DNA from: JBNLAN01 sp050302175
Lineage (GTDB): Bacteria > Pseudomonadota > Zetaproteobacteria > Mariprofundales > Mariprofundaceae
Assembly (NCBI GenBank): GCA_050302175.1
Contig: JBNLAN010000009.1
Coordinates: forward strand, 62,001 to 126,000
Length of the DNA: 64,000 nucleotides
Reading direction: 5' to 3'
The position numbers and the translations under genes were made by a program. Within the stretch, counting starts at the first letter, position 1. Each line of letters begins with the position of its first letter. The notes under the pieces were generated by a model. It was not told the DNA's origin. It saw only the letters and a program-made list of their open reading frames with translations, and did not search any database. Below, piece by piece: positions 9,081-16,967 of the stretch.

Positions 9081-9599
9081 ATGACGAAGCCGATTATGAA
9101 TTTAGATAGTGTCAAGCTGATGCCGAGGCCTGCGGCAATGGCGGCCACCGGCGAAGCCGCCAAGCGTTTTGAAGCGAAGATGGGCATGATTGCCCCGCTG
9201 ATCGGCGCGCAGAAGCTGGGCTACAATCTCACCGTCGTACCGCCGGGCAAGCGCGCTTTTCCATTTCATAACCATCGCGTGAACGAGGAGATGTTTCTCA
9301 TTCTCGAAGGCTCCGGTGAGGTGCGCATCGGATCGGAGGTCTATCCGCTCCAAAAACACGACATTGTCGCCTGCCCACCGGGCGGCCCCGAAACCGCGCA
9401 CCAGATCGTCAACACCGGCGATGTAGAGCTGAAATATCTTGCTGTGAGCACCAAGCTCTCTCCCGAAATCGCCGAGTACCCCGACTCCGGCAAGTTCGGC
9501 ATTCTGGGTGAGTTCCCACCGGGTGCCGACGGCAAGCCGGAGCGGTTCATGTTTGTCGGTCGGGCGGAGAACTCCGGCGACTACTGGGAGGGTGAATAA
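9081..9599 (+). CDS. Cupin-domain protein
   Basis: A 172-residue single-domain cupin. Cupin motif 1 is visible as PFHNHRVNEEMFLILEGSGEVRIG and motif 2 as CPPGGPETAHQIVNTG; the His/Glu/His ligands of a metal site are present. Cupins of this type are isomerases, oxygenases or sugar-binding proteins, and the substrate cannot be told. AGGAGG at 9069-9074 lies 6 bases before the ATG, a strong start for the first gene of the long block that runs to 15333. The next gene begins one base before its stop codon ends. Confidence 0.85.
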   Translation: MTKPIMNLDSVKLMPRPAAMAATGEAAKRFEAKMGMIAPLIGAQKLGYNLTVVPPGKRAFPFHNHRVNEEMFLILEGSGEVRIGSEVYPLQKHDIVACPPGGPETAHQIVNTGDVELKYLAVSTKLSPEIAEYPDSGKFGILGEFPPGADGKPERFMFVGRAENSGDYWEGE

Positions 9600-9973
9600 T
9601 GTTGTACCAGGGAAGCTGCCACTGCGGCACCGTTCGCTTCGAGATCGAAACCGAACTGAACAGAGCCAGCGAATGCAACTGCTCGATCTGCACTAAAAAA
9701 GGGGCGTTGCATCACCGTGTGCCGCCGGAGCGCTTCCGGTTGCTGGCCGGTGAAGAGGCGCTCACCCTCTACCAGTTCGGCACAAAAACGGCCAAGCACT
9801 GGTTTTGCCGTCATTGCGGCATGCACCCGTTCAGCAATCCGCGTCTGGCGCCGGATCAGTACAGCATCAATATCCGCTGCCTCGACGATTTTGCGCAATT
9901 GTTGCCGGGCATCGAAATCACCCGGTTCGACGGACAAAACTGGGAGGCCGCTGCTGCGGCCCTGAAAAACTGA
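9599..9973 (+). CDS. GFA / CENP-V family zinc protein
   Basis: A 124-residue protein of the family named after glutathione-dependent formaldehyde-activating enzyme. All zinc motifs are present: SCHCGTVRFE, ECNCSICTKKG and FCRHCGMHPF. Most members have no proven activity, and formaldehyde handling should not be assumed. The ATG overlaps the cupin stop codon (TAATG), indicating coupled translation. Confidence 0.88.
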   Translation: MLYQGSCHCGTVRFEIETELNRASECNCSICTKKGALHHRVPPERFRLLAGEEALTLYQFGTKTAKHWFCRHCGMHPFSNPRLAPDQYSINIRCLDDFAQLLPGIEITRFDGQNWEAAAAALKN

Positions 9974-10015
9974 AAATCACGAGCTGAAGATCAAAAACTA
10001 AAAAAGGAGCTGCGA

Positions 10016-10483
10016 ATGCCTGAAACACTTCAAGCGATCGGCGTGATTCGGACGCCTTATGCAACAAAGGATGAGTGTCCGATCCAGCCGGGCTTTGCCT
10101 CCGGCAGTACCGGTCAGGTGGAGTTGCTCGATGCTTATGCGCCGGGATTGCAGGATATCGAGAGCTTCTCGCACATCTATTTGCTCTACCGGTTCGATCG
10201 GGCGGGAGAGGTGAAGCTGGTGCGTTCGACCTTTCTCGACGATGCGGAGCATGGCGTTTTCGCCTCCCGGCATCCGTGCCGTCCCAACAGCATCGGCCTC
10301 TCCATCGTCCGGCTGATCGGGCGGGATGGGAATGTGTTGAGCATCGAGGGGGCGGACATGCTGGATGGCACGCCGCTGCTCGATATCAAGCCCTACATTC
10401 CGAAGTTCGACCATATGGAGTCCGCCTCCAATGGCTGGGTGGAGGGGAAAGCGTGGCGGCCCAAGCCGGAAGGGCGGGAGTAG
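10016..10483 (+). CDS. trmO: tRNA (adenine37-N6)-methyltransferase TrmO
   Basis: A 155-residue protein matching TrmO (YaeB/TsaA). It opens with AIGVIRTPY and carries the conserved RHPCRPNSIGLS and DGTPLLDIKPYIPKFD blocks. In E. coli TrmO adds the N6-methyl group to t6A37 of tRNA-Thr(GGU), using SAM. The protein is shorter than E. coli TrmO (about 235 residues) and lacks its C-terminal extension, as do many bacterial and archaeal homologues. AAGGAG lies just upstream of the ATG. Confidence 0.9.
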   Translation: MPETLQAIGVIRTPYATKDECPIQPGFASGSTGQVELLDAYAPGLQDIESFSHIYLLYRFDRAGEVKLVRSTFLDDAEHGVFASRHPCRPNSIGLSIVRLIGRDGNVLSIEGADMLDGTPLLDIKPYIPKFDHMESASNGWVEGKAWRPKPEGRE

Positions 10484-10493
10484 GAGTCGCTGC

Positions 10494-10913
10494 ATGCCGG
10501 TTCCTGCCGAATATCAACGCATCAGGGATGACTTTTATGCCTTTCTTGTGGATGCGCGCGAGCAATCCGGACTGGGAAGCTCTCACCAGACCTATACGAT
10601 GGTGCAGGGCGTATTTCAGGTCTTCCGGCGGCGCCTGGAATTGAAGGATGCGATCCGTTTCGCCGGAGTGCTTCCGGCCGGACTTCGCGCCCTGTTTGTC
10701 GCGGACTGGGATGTCGATGAACCTAGGCAGCCGTTTGAAAGTGTCGCTGTCATGACCCGGGAGGTTCGGATGCTTCGGGAAAAGCACAACTTTGCCCCGG
10801 AGTCGGCGATCCGGGATGTCGCCATCACGCTCCGGCGGTATGTGGATGTGGCGGCTTTTGAACGAATACTCAATCAGCTGCCGAAAGAGGCTGCGGAGTT
10901 CTGGCGGCAGTAA
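10494..10913 (+). CDS. DUF2267 domain protein
   Basis: A 139-residue soluble helical protein that fits DUF2267: an N-terminal TYTMVQGVFQVFRRRLELKDA helix pair, then LPAGLRALFVADW. The family has no assigned activity. The start at 10494 is preceded by TAGGAG, which overlaps the trmO stop codon, so the genes are probably coupled. The longer open frame from 10365 would overlap trmO heavily and is not used. Confidence 0.75.
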   Translation: MPVPAEYQRIRDDFYAFLVDAREQSGLGSSHQTYTMVQGVFQVFRRRLELKDAIRFAGVLPAGLRALFVADWDVDEPRQPFESVAVMTREVRMLREKHNFAPESAIRDVAITLRRYVDVAAFERILNQLPKEAAEFWRQ

Positions 10914-10927
10914 ATAAGAAATAAGGA

Positions 10928-11755
10928 ATGAGAGATATGGAAAAGAAAAAGAATCCGATGTCGAGCTTCGAGCCGTGGAATCTGGTGGCGGCAGGTTATG
11001 CGGAGACTACGATGCAGATGTTCGAGCAGTATGCCGAGGCAGCCATTGCCGCGGCCAACCTTAAACAGGGGGATGCAGTATTGGATGTCGCCTGTGGGCC
11101 AGGCACGGTCGCACTTAAATGTGCCGACAGGGCGGGTAGCGTGCACGGCATCGACTTTTCGCAGGCGATGCTCGATTGCTTTGCCGAACGGATCGAGCGC
11201 GAAGGGCATCGCCATATCGATATCCGCTGTGGCGATGCACAGCAGCTCCCTTATGCCGATAATACATTCGATGCCGCTTTCTCGTTGTTCGGGCTGATGT
11301 TCTTCCCGGATCGGCTCAAGGGTTTCCGTGAAATTTATCGCACCCTCAAGCCGGGTGGCAGGGTTGCCGTCACCAGCTGGGCGCCGGTCGATATGTCGCC
11401 AGCCATGATAACGATGTTTGGCGCACTCAAGGCAATGAAGCCGGAGATTCCCGAGCCGCAACGCGCCATCGACACGCTGGAGAATCCGGAACTATTCGAG
11501 CAGGAGATGCGCGATGCGGGCTTCAGGGATGTGGAGGTTCGCAAGCTCACCGGTGCCTTCCCGGTCGAATCGATCGATGGTTTCTGGGATGGCATGGTTC
11601 GCGGCAGCGCACCGATCCAGATGATGAAGAAGAACATGACCGAGGAGGAGTGGCGGGAGAAGGAGAAGGTGGCGCTGGCATTTCTGGAAGAGAAGCTGCC
11701 ATCCACGCCGACTGAACTCACCTCCGATGCCTGGCTGGGTGTAGGCGTGAAATGA
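10928..11755 (+). CDS. Class I SAM-dependent methyltransferase
   Basis: A 275-residue methyltransferase of the Ubie/Methyltransf_11 kind. Motif I is VLDVACGPGTVALK (about residue 55), the acidic motif II is GIDFSQAML, and DAAFSLFGLMFFPD followed by LKPGGRVAVTSW completes the fold. The substrate is unknown; small-molecule methylation is most likely. A lysine-rich N terminus (MEKKKNP) precedes the fold. Its stop codon overlaps the ATG of the PhzF gene (ATGA). Confidence 0.88.
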   Translation: MRDMEKKKNPMSSFEPWNLVAAGYAETTMQMFEQYAEAAIAAANLKQGDAVLDVACGPGTVALKCADRAGSVHGIDFSQAMLDCFAERIEREGHRHIDIRCGDAQQLPYADNTFDAAFSLFGLMFFPDRLKGFREIYRTLKPGGRVAVTSWAPVDMSPAMITMFGALKAMKPEIPEPQRAIDTLENPELFEQEMRDAGFRDVEVRKLTGAFPVESIDGFWDGMVRGSAPIQMMKKNMTEEEWREKEKVALAFLEEKLPSTPTELTSDAWLGVGVK

Positions 11756-12558
11756 AACTGCCCATCTATCAGGTCGATGCTTTTGCAGAGAGAGCGTTCG
11801 AAGGCAATCCGGCCGCGGTCTGCCCGCTGGAGGCATGGCTGCCGGATACGCTGATGCAGGCGATTGCGGCGGAAAATAACCTATCGGAGACCGCATTCTT
11901 CGTGCCGGAGGGGGAGGGGTTTCGCATCCGCTGGTTCACCCCGACCACCGAGGTGGATCTGTGCGGCCATGCAACTCTGGCTGCGGCGCATGTGCTGTTC
12001 GGCGACCTCGGTTATGCGGGGGAGGCGGTTCGCTTCCAGTCGCGCTCCGGCCTGCTGACCGTAACCCGGAAAGAGGAACTGCTGGTGCTCGATTTCCCGG
12101 CCCAGCCGCCTGTTCCCTGTGCTACTCCGGCAGAAATCGAACAGGCTTTCGGCATTCGGCCCGTCGCATGCCTGAAGTCCGAAGACTACCTCGTGGTTTT
12201 CGAGCAGGAGGCACAGGTGCGCGAAGCCAGCCCGGACCTTGGGCTGCTGAAAAAGCTGGACGGGCGGGGCGTCACCATTACCGCTCCGTCGAAGCAGTAT
12301 GACTTCGTCAGCCGGTTCTTCGCCCCGAACTACGGCATCGACGAAGACCCGGTTACCGGCTCTTCGTTTACGCAGCTTGCCCCCTATTGGGCGGAGCGGC
12401 TCGGGCGCGGTGCGCTGCGGGCCAAACAGGTGTCGCGCAGGGGCGGTGAGGTGAGGTGCGAAATGATGGGGGATCGGGTCGCCATCGCCGGGCGGGCAAG
12501 CCTGTACTTGCGGGGCGAGATCGAGGTGCCGAATCCTGAAAAAGGGCAGAGGTCATGA
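11752..12558 (+). CDS. PhzF family isomerase
   Basis: A 268-residue PhzF-like protein with two diaminopimelate-epimerase-like halves. The N-terminal YQVDAFAERAFEGNPAAVC, the ENNLSETAFF segment carrying the catalytic Glu, the DLCGHATLAAAH loop and DEDPVTGSSFTQLAPYW are characteristic. No other phenazine gene is nearby, so it is a PhzF-fold isomerase of unknown substrate and not evidence of phenazine synthesis. Translation is coupled on both sides through 4-base overlaps. Confidence 0.9.
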   Translation: MKLPIYQVDAFAERAFEGNPAAVCPLEAWLPDTLMQAIAAENNLSETAFFVPEGEGFRIRWFTPTTEVDLCGHATLAAAHVLFGDLGYAGEAVRFQSRSGLLTVTRKEELLVLDFPAQPPVPCATPAEIEQAFGIRPVACLKSEDYLVVFEQEAQVREASPDLGLLKKLDGRGVTITAPSKQYDFVSRFFAPNYGIDEDPVTGSSFTQLAPYWAERLGRGALRAKQVSRRGGEVRCEMMGDRVAIAGRASLYLRGEIEVPNPEKGQRS

Positions 12559-13187
12559 AAAAGGTATTCAGGATAACCGACAAAAAGTTGATCTCATCCG
12601 TGCTGGATGAGGCAGGTTACGGCGTGCTGGCGCTGGCCGGCGCCAGCCCTGACCAACCGCCCTATGCGGTGCCGGTCAATTTCGCCTTCCTGAACGGCGC
12701 CGTCTATTTCCACTCTTCGCCGAAGGGGAAGAAGATGACGATGCTTCGTGCCAACCCGTATATTTCGTTCAGCGTTGTCCGGGATGAGGTGATCATCCCT
12801 TCCTATTTCAGCACCATCAAGGGCAGCAGCATGGAGGGGATGGCCTGCCCGGCCAGCTCCTTCTTCAAATCGGTCACCATCGATGGGGTTGCGGAAGTTG
12901 TCGAGTCGCGCGAAGAGGTCGCCGCGGCCTTTACCGCCCTGATGCAGAAGCTGCAGCCGGAGGGAGGCTATAAGCCGTTCGAGCATGCGGACTACGACAA
13001 ACATTTTGCAGCACTTGCCGTGGTGAAGATCAATATCGAAGCGATGTCGGCCAAGTTCAAGTTCGGGCAGAGCCTGAGCGCTGAGCGTTTCGACATGGTG
13101 GTCGAGCATCTGGAAAAGCGGGGCCGGGAGATCGATCTGCGGACTGCCGAAACCATGCGGCGGCTTTACGGTCAACAGAGGACATGA
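12555..13187 (+). CDS. FMN-binding split-barrel (PNPOx-like) protein
   Basis: A 210-residue protein of the pyridoxamine-phosphate-oxidase-like flavin-binding family (NimA-like). Residues 20-60 read GYGVLALAGA, PYAVPVNFAFLNGAVYFHSS and KGKKMTMLRANP, the FMN-contact strand order of that barrel. Such proteins reduce nitro groups or bind flavin or heme; no specific substrate is visible. The ATG overlaps the end of the PhzF gene and the stop overlaps the next start. Confidence 0.82.
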   Translation: MKKVFRITDKKLISSVLDEAGYGVLALAGASPDQPPYAVPVNFAFLNGAVYFHSSPKGKKMTMLRANPYISFSVVRDEVIIPSYFSTIKGSSMEGMACPASSFFKSVTIDGVAEVVESREEVAAAFTALMQKLQPEGGYKPFEHADYDKHFAALAVVKINIEAMSAKFKFGQSLSAERFDMVVEHLEKRGREIDLRTAETMRRLYGQQRT

Positions 13188-13636
13188 ACGAATCCGAGTT
13201 GCAGCAATACCTCTACGATCACATTCCCCAGTCTGCTGCCATGCAGGTGAGCGTGGAGAGCATCGGCAGGGACTGCACGGTTCTGAGCGCGCCGCTGGAG
13301 CCGAACATCAATCATCGCGATTCCGTCTTCGGCGGCAGCGCCTCCTCGGTTGCCATCCTTGCCGCATGGGCGCACCTGCACAGCCGCATGCGGGCGGCGG
13401 GCCTTGCCCCCACGCTTGTTATCCAGCGCAATACGATGAGTTACGATCACCCCATTCTGGGCGTCTTTAAGGCGGTTGCCTCCCTGGATGAACAGGCCGA
13501 CTGGGATCGCTTTCTTTCCATGCTGCAGCGCCGTGGCCGGGCAAGAATCCGGGTCGTCACCCGGCTCGAGTACGCCGGTCAGACTGCGGGCTGCATGGAA
13601 GGCGATTTCGTCGCGGTGAATCCGGGTCGAAGCTGA
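13184..13636 (+). CDS. YiiD C-terminal-type thioesterase
   Basis: A 150-residue hot-dog-fold protein resembling the C-terminal domain of E. coli YiiD. The diagnostic stretch is NINHRDSVFGGSASSVAILAAW, where an Asn-His pair and the glycine turn form the expected active-site helix. It lacks the GNAT half that YiiD carries; a separate GNAT gene lies two genes downstream. It probably cleaves acyl-CoA or acyl-carrier thioesters. Confidence 0.8.
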   Translation: MNESELQQYLYDHIPQSAAMQVSVESIGRDCTVLSAPLEPNINHRDSVFGGSASSVAILAAWAHLHSRMRAAGLAPTLVIQRNTMSYDHPILGVFKAVASLDEQADWDRFLSMLQRRGRARIRVVTRLEYAGQTAGCMEGDFVAVNPGRS

Positions 13637-13643
13637 TTGGCGC

Positions 13644-14111
13644 ATGAAACCGGATACGGAGCTGTCATCCATCCGCAATTTCGTCGCTATCGACGAGAGG
13701 ATCGGTACGGCAGGGCAGCCGACGCGCGAACAGTTTCCTCTGATCGCCGCAGCGGGTTATTTGCATGTCGTCAATCTCGCCATGCCGGATCACCGGGAGT
13801 CGATCCATGACGAAGGAACACTCGTCACCGCTCTCGGCATGAGCTACATCCATCTACCGGTGCCTTTCGATGCCCCCACACCGGAGCACATGCGCCGCTT
13901 CTGCGACATTATGGATGCGTTGTCCGGAGAAAAGGTATTCATCCACTGCATCATGAACTACCGGGTCTCCGCCTTTCTCTACCTCTATTTCAAACACCGG
14001 CGCGGCTACGGCGAGGCGGAGGCGCGCTCGCCGATGTTCGAGCACTGGCAGCCCGACCCGGTCTGGCAGGCGCTGCTGGCATGGGATGCCGGAATGCTGG
14101 AGAAGAGGTGA
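13644..14111 (+). CDS. Dual-specificity-type protein phosphatase
   Basis: A 155-residue protein with a Cys-x5-Arg phosphatase loop, FIHCIMNYRVSAF, near residue 108. It begins with RNFVAIDERIGTAGQPTREQ, found in bacterial phosphatases annotated as beta-lactamase-hydrolase-like or DSP-type. The general-acid Asp may lie in the LPVPFDAPT loop. It could act on phosphoproteins or small phosphates. Its stop codon overlaps the GTG start of the following GNAT gene. Confidence 0.8.
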   Translation: MKPDTELSSIRNFVAIDERIGTAGQPTREQFPLIAAAGYLHVVNLAMPDHRESIHDEGTLVTALGMSYIHLPVPFDAPTPEHMRRFCDIMDALSGEKVFIHCIMNYRVSAFLYLYFKHRRGYGEAEARSPMFEHWQPDPVWQALLAWDAGMLEKR

Positions 14112-14599
14112 AAATTTCACTGCTGGCCGATCACCCCGAAACCATTCCGGCACTCGCCGCATGGTTTCATCGGGAGTGGTCGTATCTGGTGCCCGGAAGA
14201 AGCGAGCAGGATGTTGCCGCGTCGATTGCCGAGAGGGCGACCCGGCGCGGCATCCCCATTGCTTTGATAGCGTTCGAAGGCGATGAGCTGATCGGCTCGG
14301 TCTGCCTGAAGCTCAGCGATATGGATACCCGGCCGGAATTGGCACCGTGGCTGGCCGGCCTGTATGTGAAGGAGTCGTGGCGCAACCGGGGTGTCGGCTC
14401 GGCGCTGGTGAAGGCCATCGAAAAGCAGGCGCTCGAACAGGGCGTAAAGCACCTGTTTCTCTATACGCCCGAGTCGGAAGCGTTTTATGCCGCCTTGGGA
14501 TGGCAGGTGCTGGAGCGGACGGATTGCCACCATGTGCCGGTCACGGTGATGGAAAAGCGGTTGTCGCACGAACGATCAGATGGCAGGAATGCGCCATGA
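14108..14599 (+). CDS. GNAT family N-acetyltransferase
   Basis: A 163-residue acetyltransferase. The acetyl-CoA loop is VKESWRNRGVGSALVKAIE, matching R/Q-x-x-G-x-G/A, followed by FLYTPESEAFYAALGWQ, the usual C-terminal strand and helix. The GTG at 14108 overlaps the preceding stop (GTGA), and the frame before it lies inside the phosphatase gene. The substrate is unknown. Confidence 0.85.
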   Translation: MKISLLADHPETIPALAAWFHREWSYLVPGRSEQDVAASIAERATRRGIPIALIAFEGDELIGSVCLKLSDMDTRPELAPWLAGLYVKESWRNRGVGSALVKAIEKQALEQGVKHLFLYTPESEAFYAALGWQVLERTDCHHVPVTVMEKRLSHERSDGRNAP

Positions 14600-15333
14600 A
14601 CACCGGCTCGCAAATCAGCTCAGCGAAAAAAGCGATCATCATCGGAGCCACTTCAGGCATCGGCCGCGCACTGGCACAAGAGCTGGCCGGGCATGGCTAT
14701 GAACTTGGGCTCACCGGCAGGCGTACGCATCTGCTCGAAGAGCTCGAGCAGCTACTCTCTTCCAATGTCCGTACTCGTGCATTCGATGTTGCAGATCAGG
14801 ATGCACAGCAGCAGCTGCAGCAACTCATCGAAGAGTTGGGCGGCATGGACATGATCATCGTCAATGCAGGCTACGGAAGCCTTAATCCGGCGCTTCCATG
14901 GAGCGAGGAGAAGAAAACCATCGAAACGAATGTGCTGGGCTTTACGGCCATGGCGAATGCCGCATTCCGCTACTTTGTCGAACAGGGGGGCGGCCATCTG
15001 GTTGCCATCTCTTCGATTGCAGCGATCCGTGGAGGGGAAGCGGTGGCCTACAATGCATCGAAGTCATTCGTCTCCAATTATCTTCAAGGCTTGCGTTACT
15101 CCGCAGCCAAGGCAGGTCATCCCATTACCATTACAGATATCCAGCCCGGGTTTGTCGATACGCCGATGGCGCAAGGAGAGGGATTGTTCTGGGTCGCATC
15201 GCCGGAGAAAGCTGCGCATCAAATCTTTCGTGCGATTGAACGAAAGAAAAAGCATGCATATATCACGAAGCGGTGGCGCCTGATCGCCTGGCTGTTGAAG
15301 CTGATGCCCGAGTCAATCTACAACAGGCTGTAG
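14596..15333 (+). CDS. Short-chain dehydrogenase/reductase
   Basis: A 245-residue classical SDR. The cofactor loop is GATSGIGRALAQ (TGxxxGIG type) and NAGYGS replaces the usual NNAG. The catalytic Ser is in ISSIAAI and YNASK supplies Tyr and Lys. An Arg after the second strand (TGRRTHL) suggests NADP(H). The ATG overlaps the GNAT stop codon. It ends the eleven-gene block and converges on the aminotransferase gene with 55 bases between. Confidence 0.9.
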   Translation: MNTGSQISSAKKAIIIGATSGIGRALAQELAGHGYELGLTGRRTHLLEELEQLLSSNVRTRAFDVADQDAQQQLQQLIEELGGMDMIIVNAGYGSLNPALPWSEEKKTIETNVLGFTAMANAAFRYFVEQGGGHLVAISSIAAIRGGEAVAYNASKSFVSNYLQGLRYSAAKAGHPITITDIQPGFVDTPMAQGEGLFWVASPEKAAHQIFRAIERKKKHAYITKRWRLIAWLLKLMPESIYNRL

Positions 15334-15388
15334 AATCACCGGACGGCATTCATTCAGTATATCGGCATCGGAAAGAGGTCCTAAGGAG

Positions 15389-16267
15389 TTACTTTTTCTC
15401 CATGCACTCCTTGCGGACCAGCTCGGCGAAACCCTGAGCGATGCTCTGAAATACGGGGCCTCCACTGTTTCGTATATTCCGTCCGTCTACTTCGGAAACA
15501 GGAATAAGTTCCGCACCGGTGCCGGTGAGGAAACACTCGTCCGCCGTGTAGAGATCGTACGGCGCAATGGATTTCTCCTGCATCTCGATGCCGTTCGCCA
15601 TGGCAATTTCCATCACGGCAGCGCGCGTGATACCGGCGAGCGCGCCGTCGGTTACCGGCGGCGTTGTCAGGGTGCCGTCGCGAACGATAAACACATTATC
15701 CGCCGTGCCTTCGGCTACGAGTCCCTGCGCATTCAGCAGCAGCGCCTCGTCGGCACCGGCATGGCTGGCCTCCATCCGCGCCAGGATGTGGTTGAGGTAG
15801 TTCAGGCTCTTGATGCGCGGGTCGAGCCCGTCGGGCGAAAGCCTTCGTGTGGCGGCGATGATCAGTTTCGCGCCCTGCTGCCTTTTTTCCGCGCTGATCA
15901 TCTGCAGCCGGTCGGCAATGATGAACAGGGTGGGTGAGGAGCAGTTTTCCGGGTTGATGCCGAGCGGGCCTGCGCCGCGGGTTACAACCAGCCGGATGTA
16001 GCCGTCGGGTTCGTGGAAGGCCGCGGCGGTTTGCCGTACTGCATCGGCGATTTCGCTCAGCGGCATGGGGAGCGCGAGCGCAATGGCCCGTGCGGAATCC
16101 TCCAGACGCTGCAGATGTGCATCCAGCCGGAAAGGGATGCCATGATAGAAGCGGATGCCTTCGAACACGCCGTCGCCGTACAGCAGTCCGTGGTCGAATA
16201 CCGATACGGTTGCTTCGCTTGCAGGCATTGTGTGGCCGTTCATCCAGCAGATCGCTTGTCCGTTCAT
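15389..16267 (-). CDS. ilvE: Branched-chain-amino-acid aminotransferase (class IV)
   Basis: A 292-residue fold type IV PLP aminotransferase. ICWMNGHTMPASEATVSVFDHG and LYGDGVFEGIRFY at the N terminus match IlvE. The PLP lysine is in RIKSLNYLNHILA, and LTGTGAELIPV forms the second phosphate loop. It interconverts Leu, Ile and Val with their keto acids; D-amino acid aminotransferase is a close relative and remains possible. The start at 16267 follows AAAAAGGAG by 8 bases; the open frame beyond it crosses the divergent promoter region. It faces a MarR gene across 71 bases holding two operator-like boxes. Confidence 0.87.
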   Translation of the reverse strand: MNGQAICWMNGHTMPASEATVSVFDHGLLYGDGVFEGIRFYHGIPFRLDAHLQRLEDSARAIALALPMPLSEIADAVRQTAAAFHEPDGYIRLVVTRGAGPLGINPENCSSPTLFIIADRLQMISAEKRQQGAKLIIAATRRLSPDGLDPRIKSLNYLNHILARMEASHAGADEALLLNAQGLVAEGTADNVFIVRDGTLTTPPVTDGALAGITRAAVMEIAMANGIEMQEKSIAPYDLYTADECFLTGTGAELIPVSEVDGRNIRNSGGPVFQSIAQGFAELVRKECMEKK

Positions 16268-16280
16268 CGCATGGCTCCTT

Positions 16281-16300
16281 TTTAGGTCAATAGTGTTGAC
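16281..16300. promoter_or_regulatory. MarR operator-like box, left copy
   Basis: TTTAGGTCA-N6-TTGAC, with an inner GTCAA/TTGAC inverted repeat. The same pattern recurs inverted at 16333-16352. It lies just upstream of the ilvE Shine-Dalgarno, where binding would block leftward transcription. Confidence 0.6.
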
Positions 16301-16303
16301 TTG

Positions 16304-16332
16304 TTGAAGGTTAGAGCTCGCCACCCTAATAT
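16304..16332 (+). promoter_or_regulatory. Candidate promoter of the MarR gene
   Basis: TTGAAG (16304-16309) and TAATAT (16327-16332) are separated by 17 bases, between the two operator-like boxes. Transcription would start about 7 bases downstream, at or very near the ATG at 16339, and no Shine-Dalgarno is visible there, so the message may be leaderless. Confidence 0.45.
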
Positions 16333-16352
16333 GTCAATATGGCTGACCTAAA
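16333..16352. promoter_or_regulatory. MarR operator-like box, right copy
   Basis: GTCAA-N6-TGACCTAAA, the reverse complement pattern of the box at 16281-16300. It covers the MarR start codon, which would give tight autorepression. On the opposite strand it also contains TTGACA, a possible -35 for ilvE. Confidence 0.6.
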
Positions 16353-16794
16353 TAGACCTGCCGACGACCGCGAATCCGAAATGAACCAGGCGCTGGAGGC
16401 GATGTACTACGGCTTCCGCGCCTTTATCGCCAAGCCCGATCAGCGTCTGGGCGAGCTTTCGCTGGCGCGCGTGCACCACCGCATCCTCTACTTCATCGGC
16501 AGGAATCCCGGTTGCAGCGTCAGTGAGTTGTTGCAGAAACTGAAGGCAACGAAGCAGTACGTGAACCAGCCGCTACGGCGATTGACCGAAGAGGGCTATG
16601 TCGAGGCGGTGGCGGACGAGGGCGACCGCAGGATCAAGCGGCTCAGCCTTTCGCCGAAGGGGGCGGCGCTGGAGAGCGAACTATCGGGGGTACAGCGAAC
16701 CCAGTTCGAGCGCATCTTCCGCGAAGCGGGCCCCGATGCCGAAGCAGGATGGCGGGAGATTATGCAACTACTGGCAAAAGAGATGCCTGAATAG
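16339..16794 (+). CDS. MarR family transcriptional regulator
   Basis: A 151-residue winged-helix protein. The recognition helix region is GCSVSELLQKLKATKQYVNQPLRRL and the wing is DEGDRRIKRLSLSPKG, with a DRR motif as in MarR. It is divergent from ilvE and flanked by paired operator-like boxes, so it probably represses itself and ilvE in response to a small ligand. ATG at 16339 is taken as the start; an internal ATG at 16381 also lacks a Shine-Dalgarno. The next DNA is the cassette array, and there is no sign that this regulator controls it. Confidence 0.88.
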   Translation: MADLNRPADDRESEMNQALEAMYYGFRAFIAKPDQRLGELSLARVHHRILYFIGRNPGCSVSELLQKLKATKQYVNQPLRRLTEEGYVEAVADEGDRRIKRLSLSPKGAALESELSGVQRTQFERIFREAGPDAEAGWREIMQLLAKEMPE

Positions 16795-16944
16795 CCTGAG
16801 TACCTGATTAGGAAAAAGATACTGTCCTTATTGCTTCTTCCCAAGGCAGGGAGCATCCTGACCCAGGAAACGGGGTGCGCTGCCGGATTCCGCGTTTACC
16901 GCGAGATATTGGATGGGGGGGAATTATTTCCTTGTATAAACGCT

Positions 16945-16951
16945 GTTAGGC
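16945..16951 (+). other. Left boundary core site of cassette array (GTTAGGC)
   Basis: GTTAGGC is the GTTRRRY core of integron recombination sites and sits 17 bases before the first cassette ORF, as expected for an attI or attC insertion point. No complete attC or integrase is recognisable upstream. The 173 bases between the MarR gene and the first cassette ORF hold nothing else recognised apart from a TATAAA at 16935-16940. Confidence 0.55.
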
Positions 16952-16967
16952 AACCCAAGGAGAAACG

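Noticed and set aside
11752..12558. Phenazine biosynthesis locus suggested by PhzF
   Set aside because: No other phz gene occurs; PhzF-fold proteins are common outside phenazine producers.
16909..16940. Cassette promoter (TTGGAT ... TATAAA)
   Set aside because: The spacer would be 20 bases, too long for a confident sigma-70 promoter; only the TATAAA is noted.
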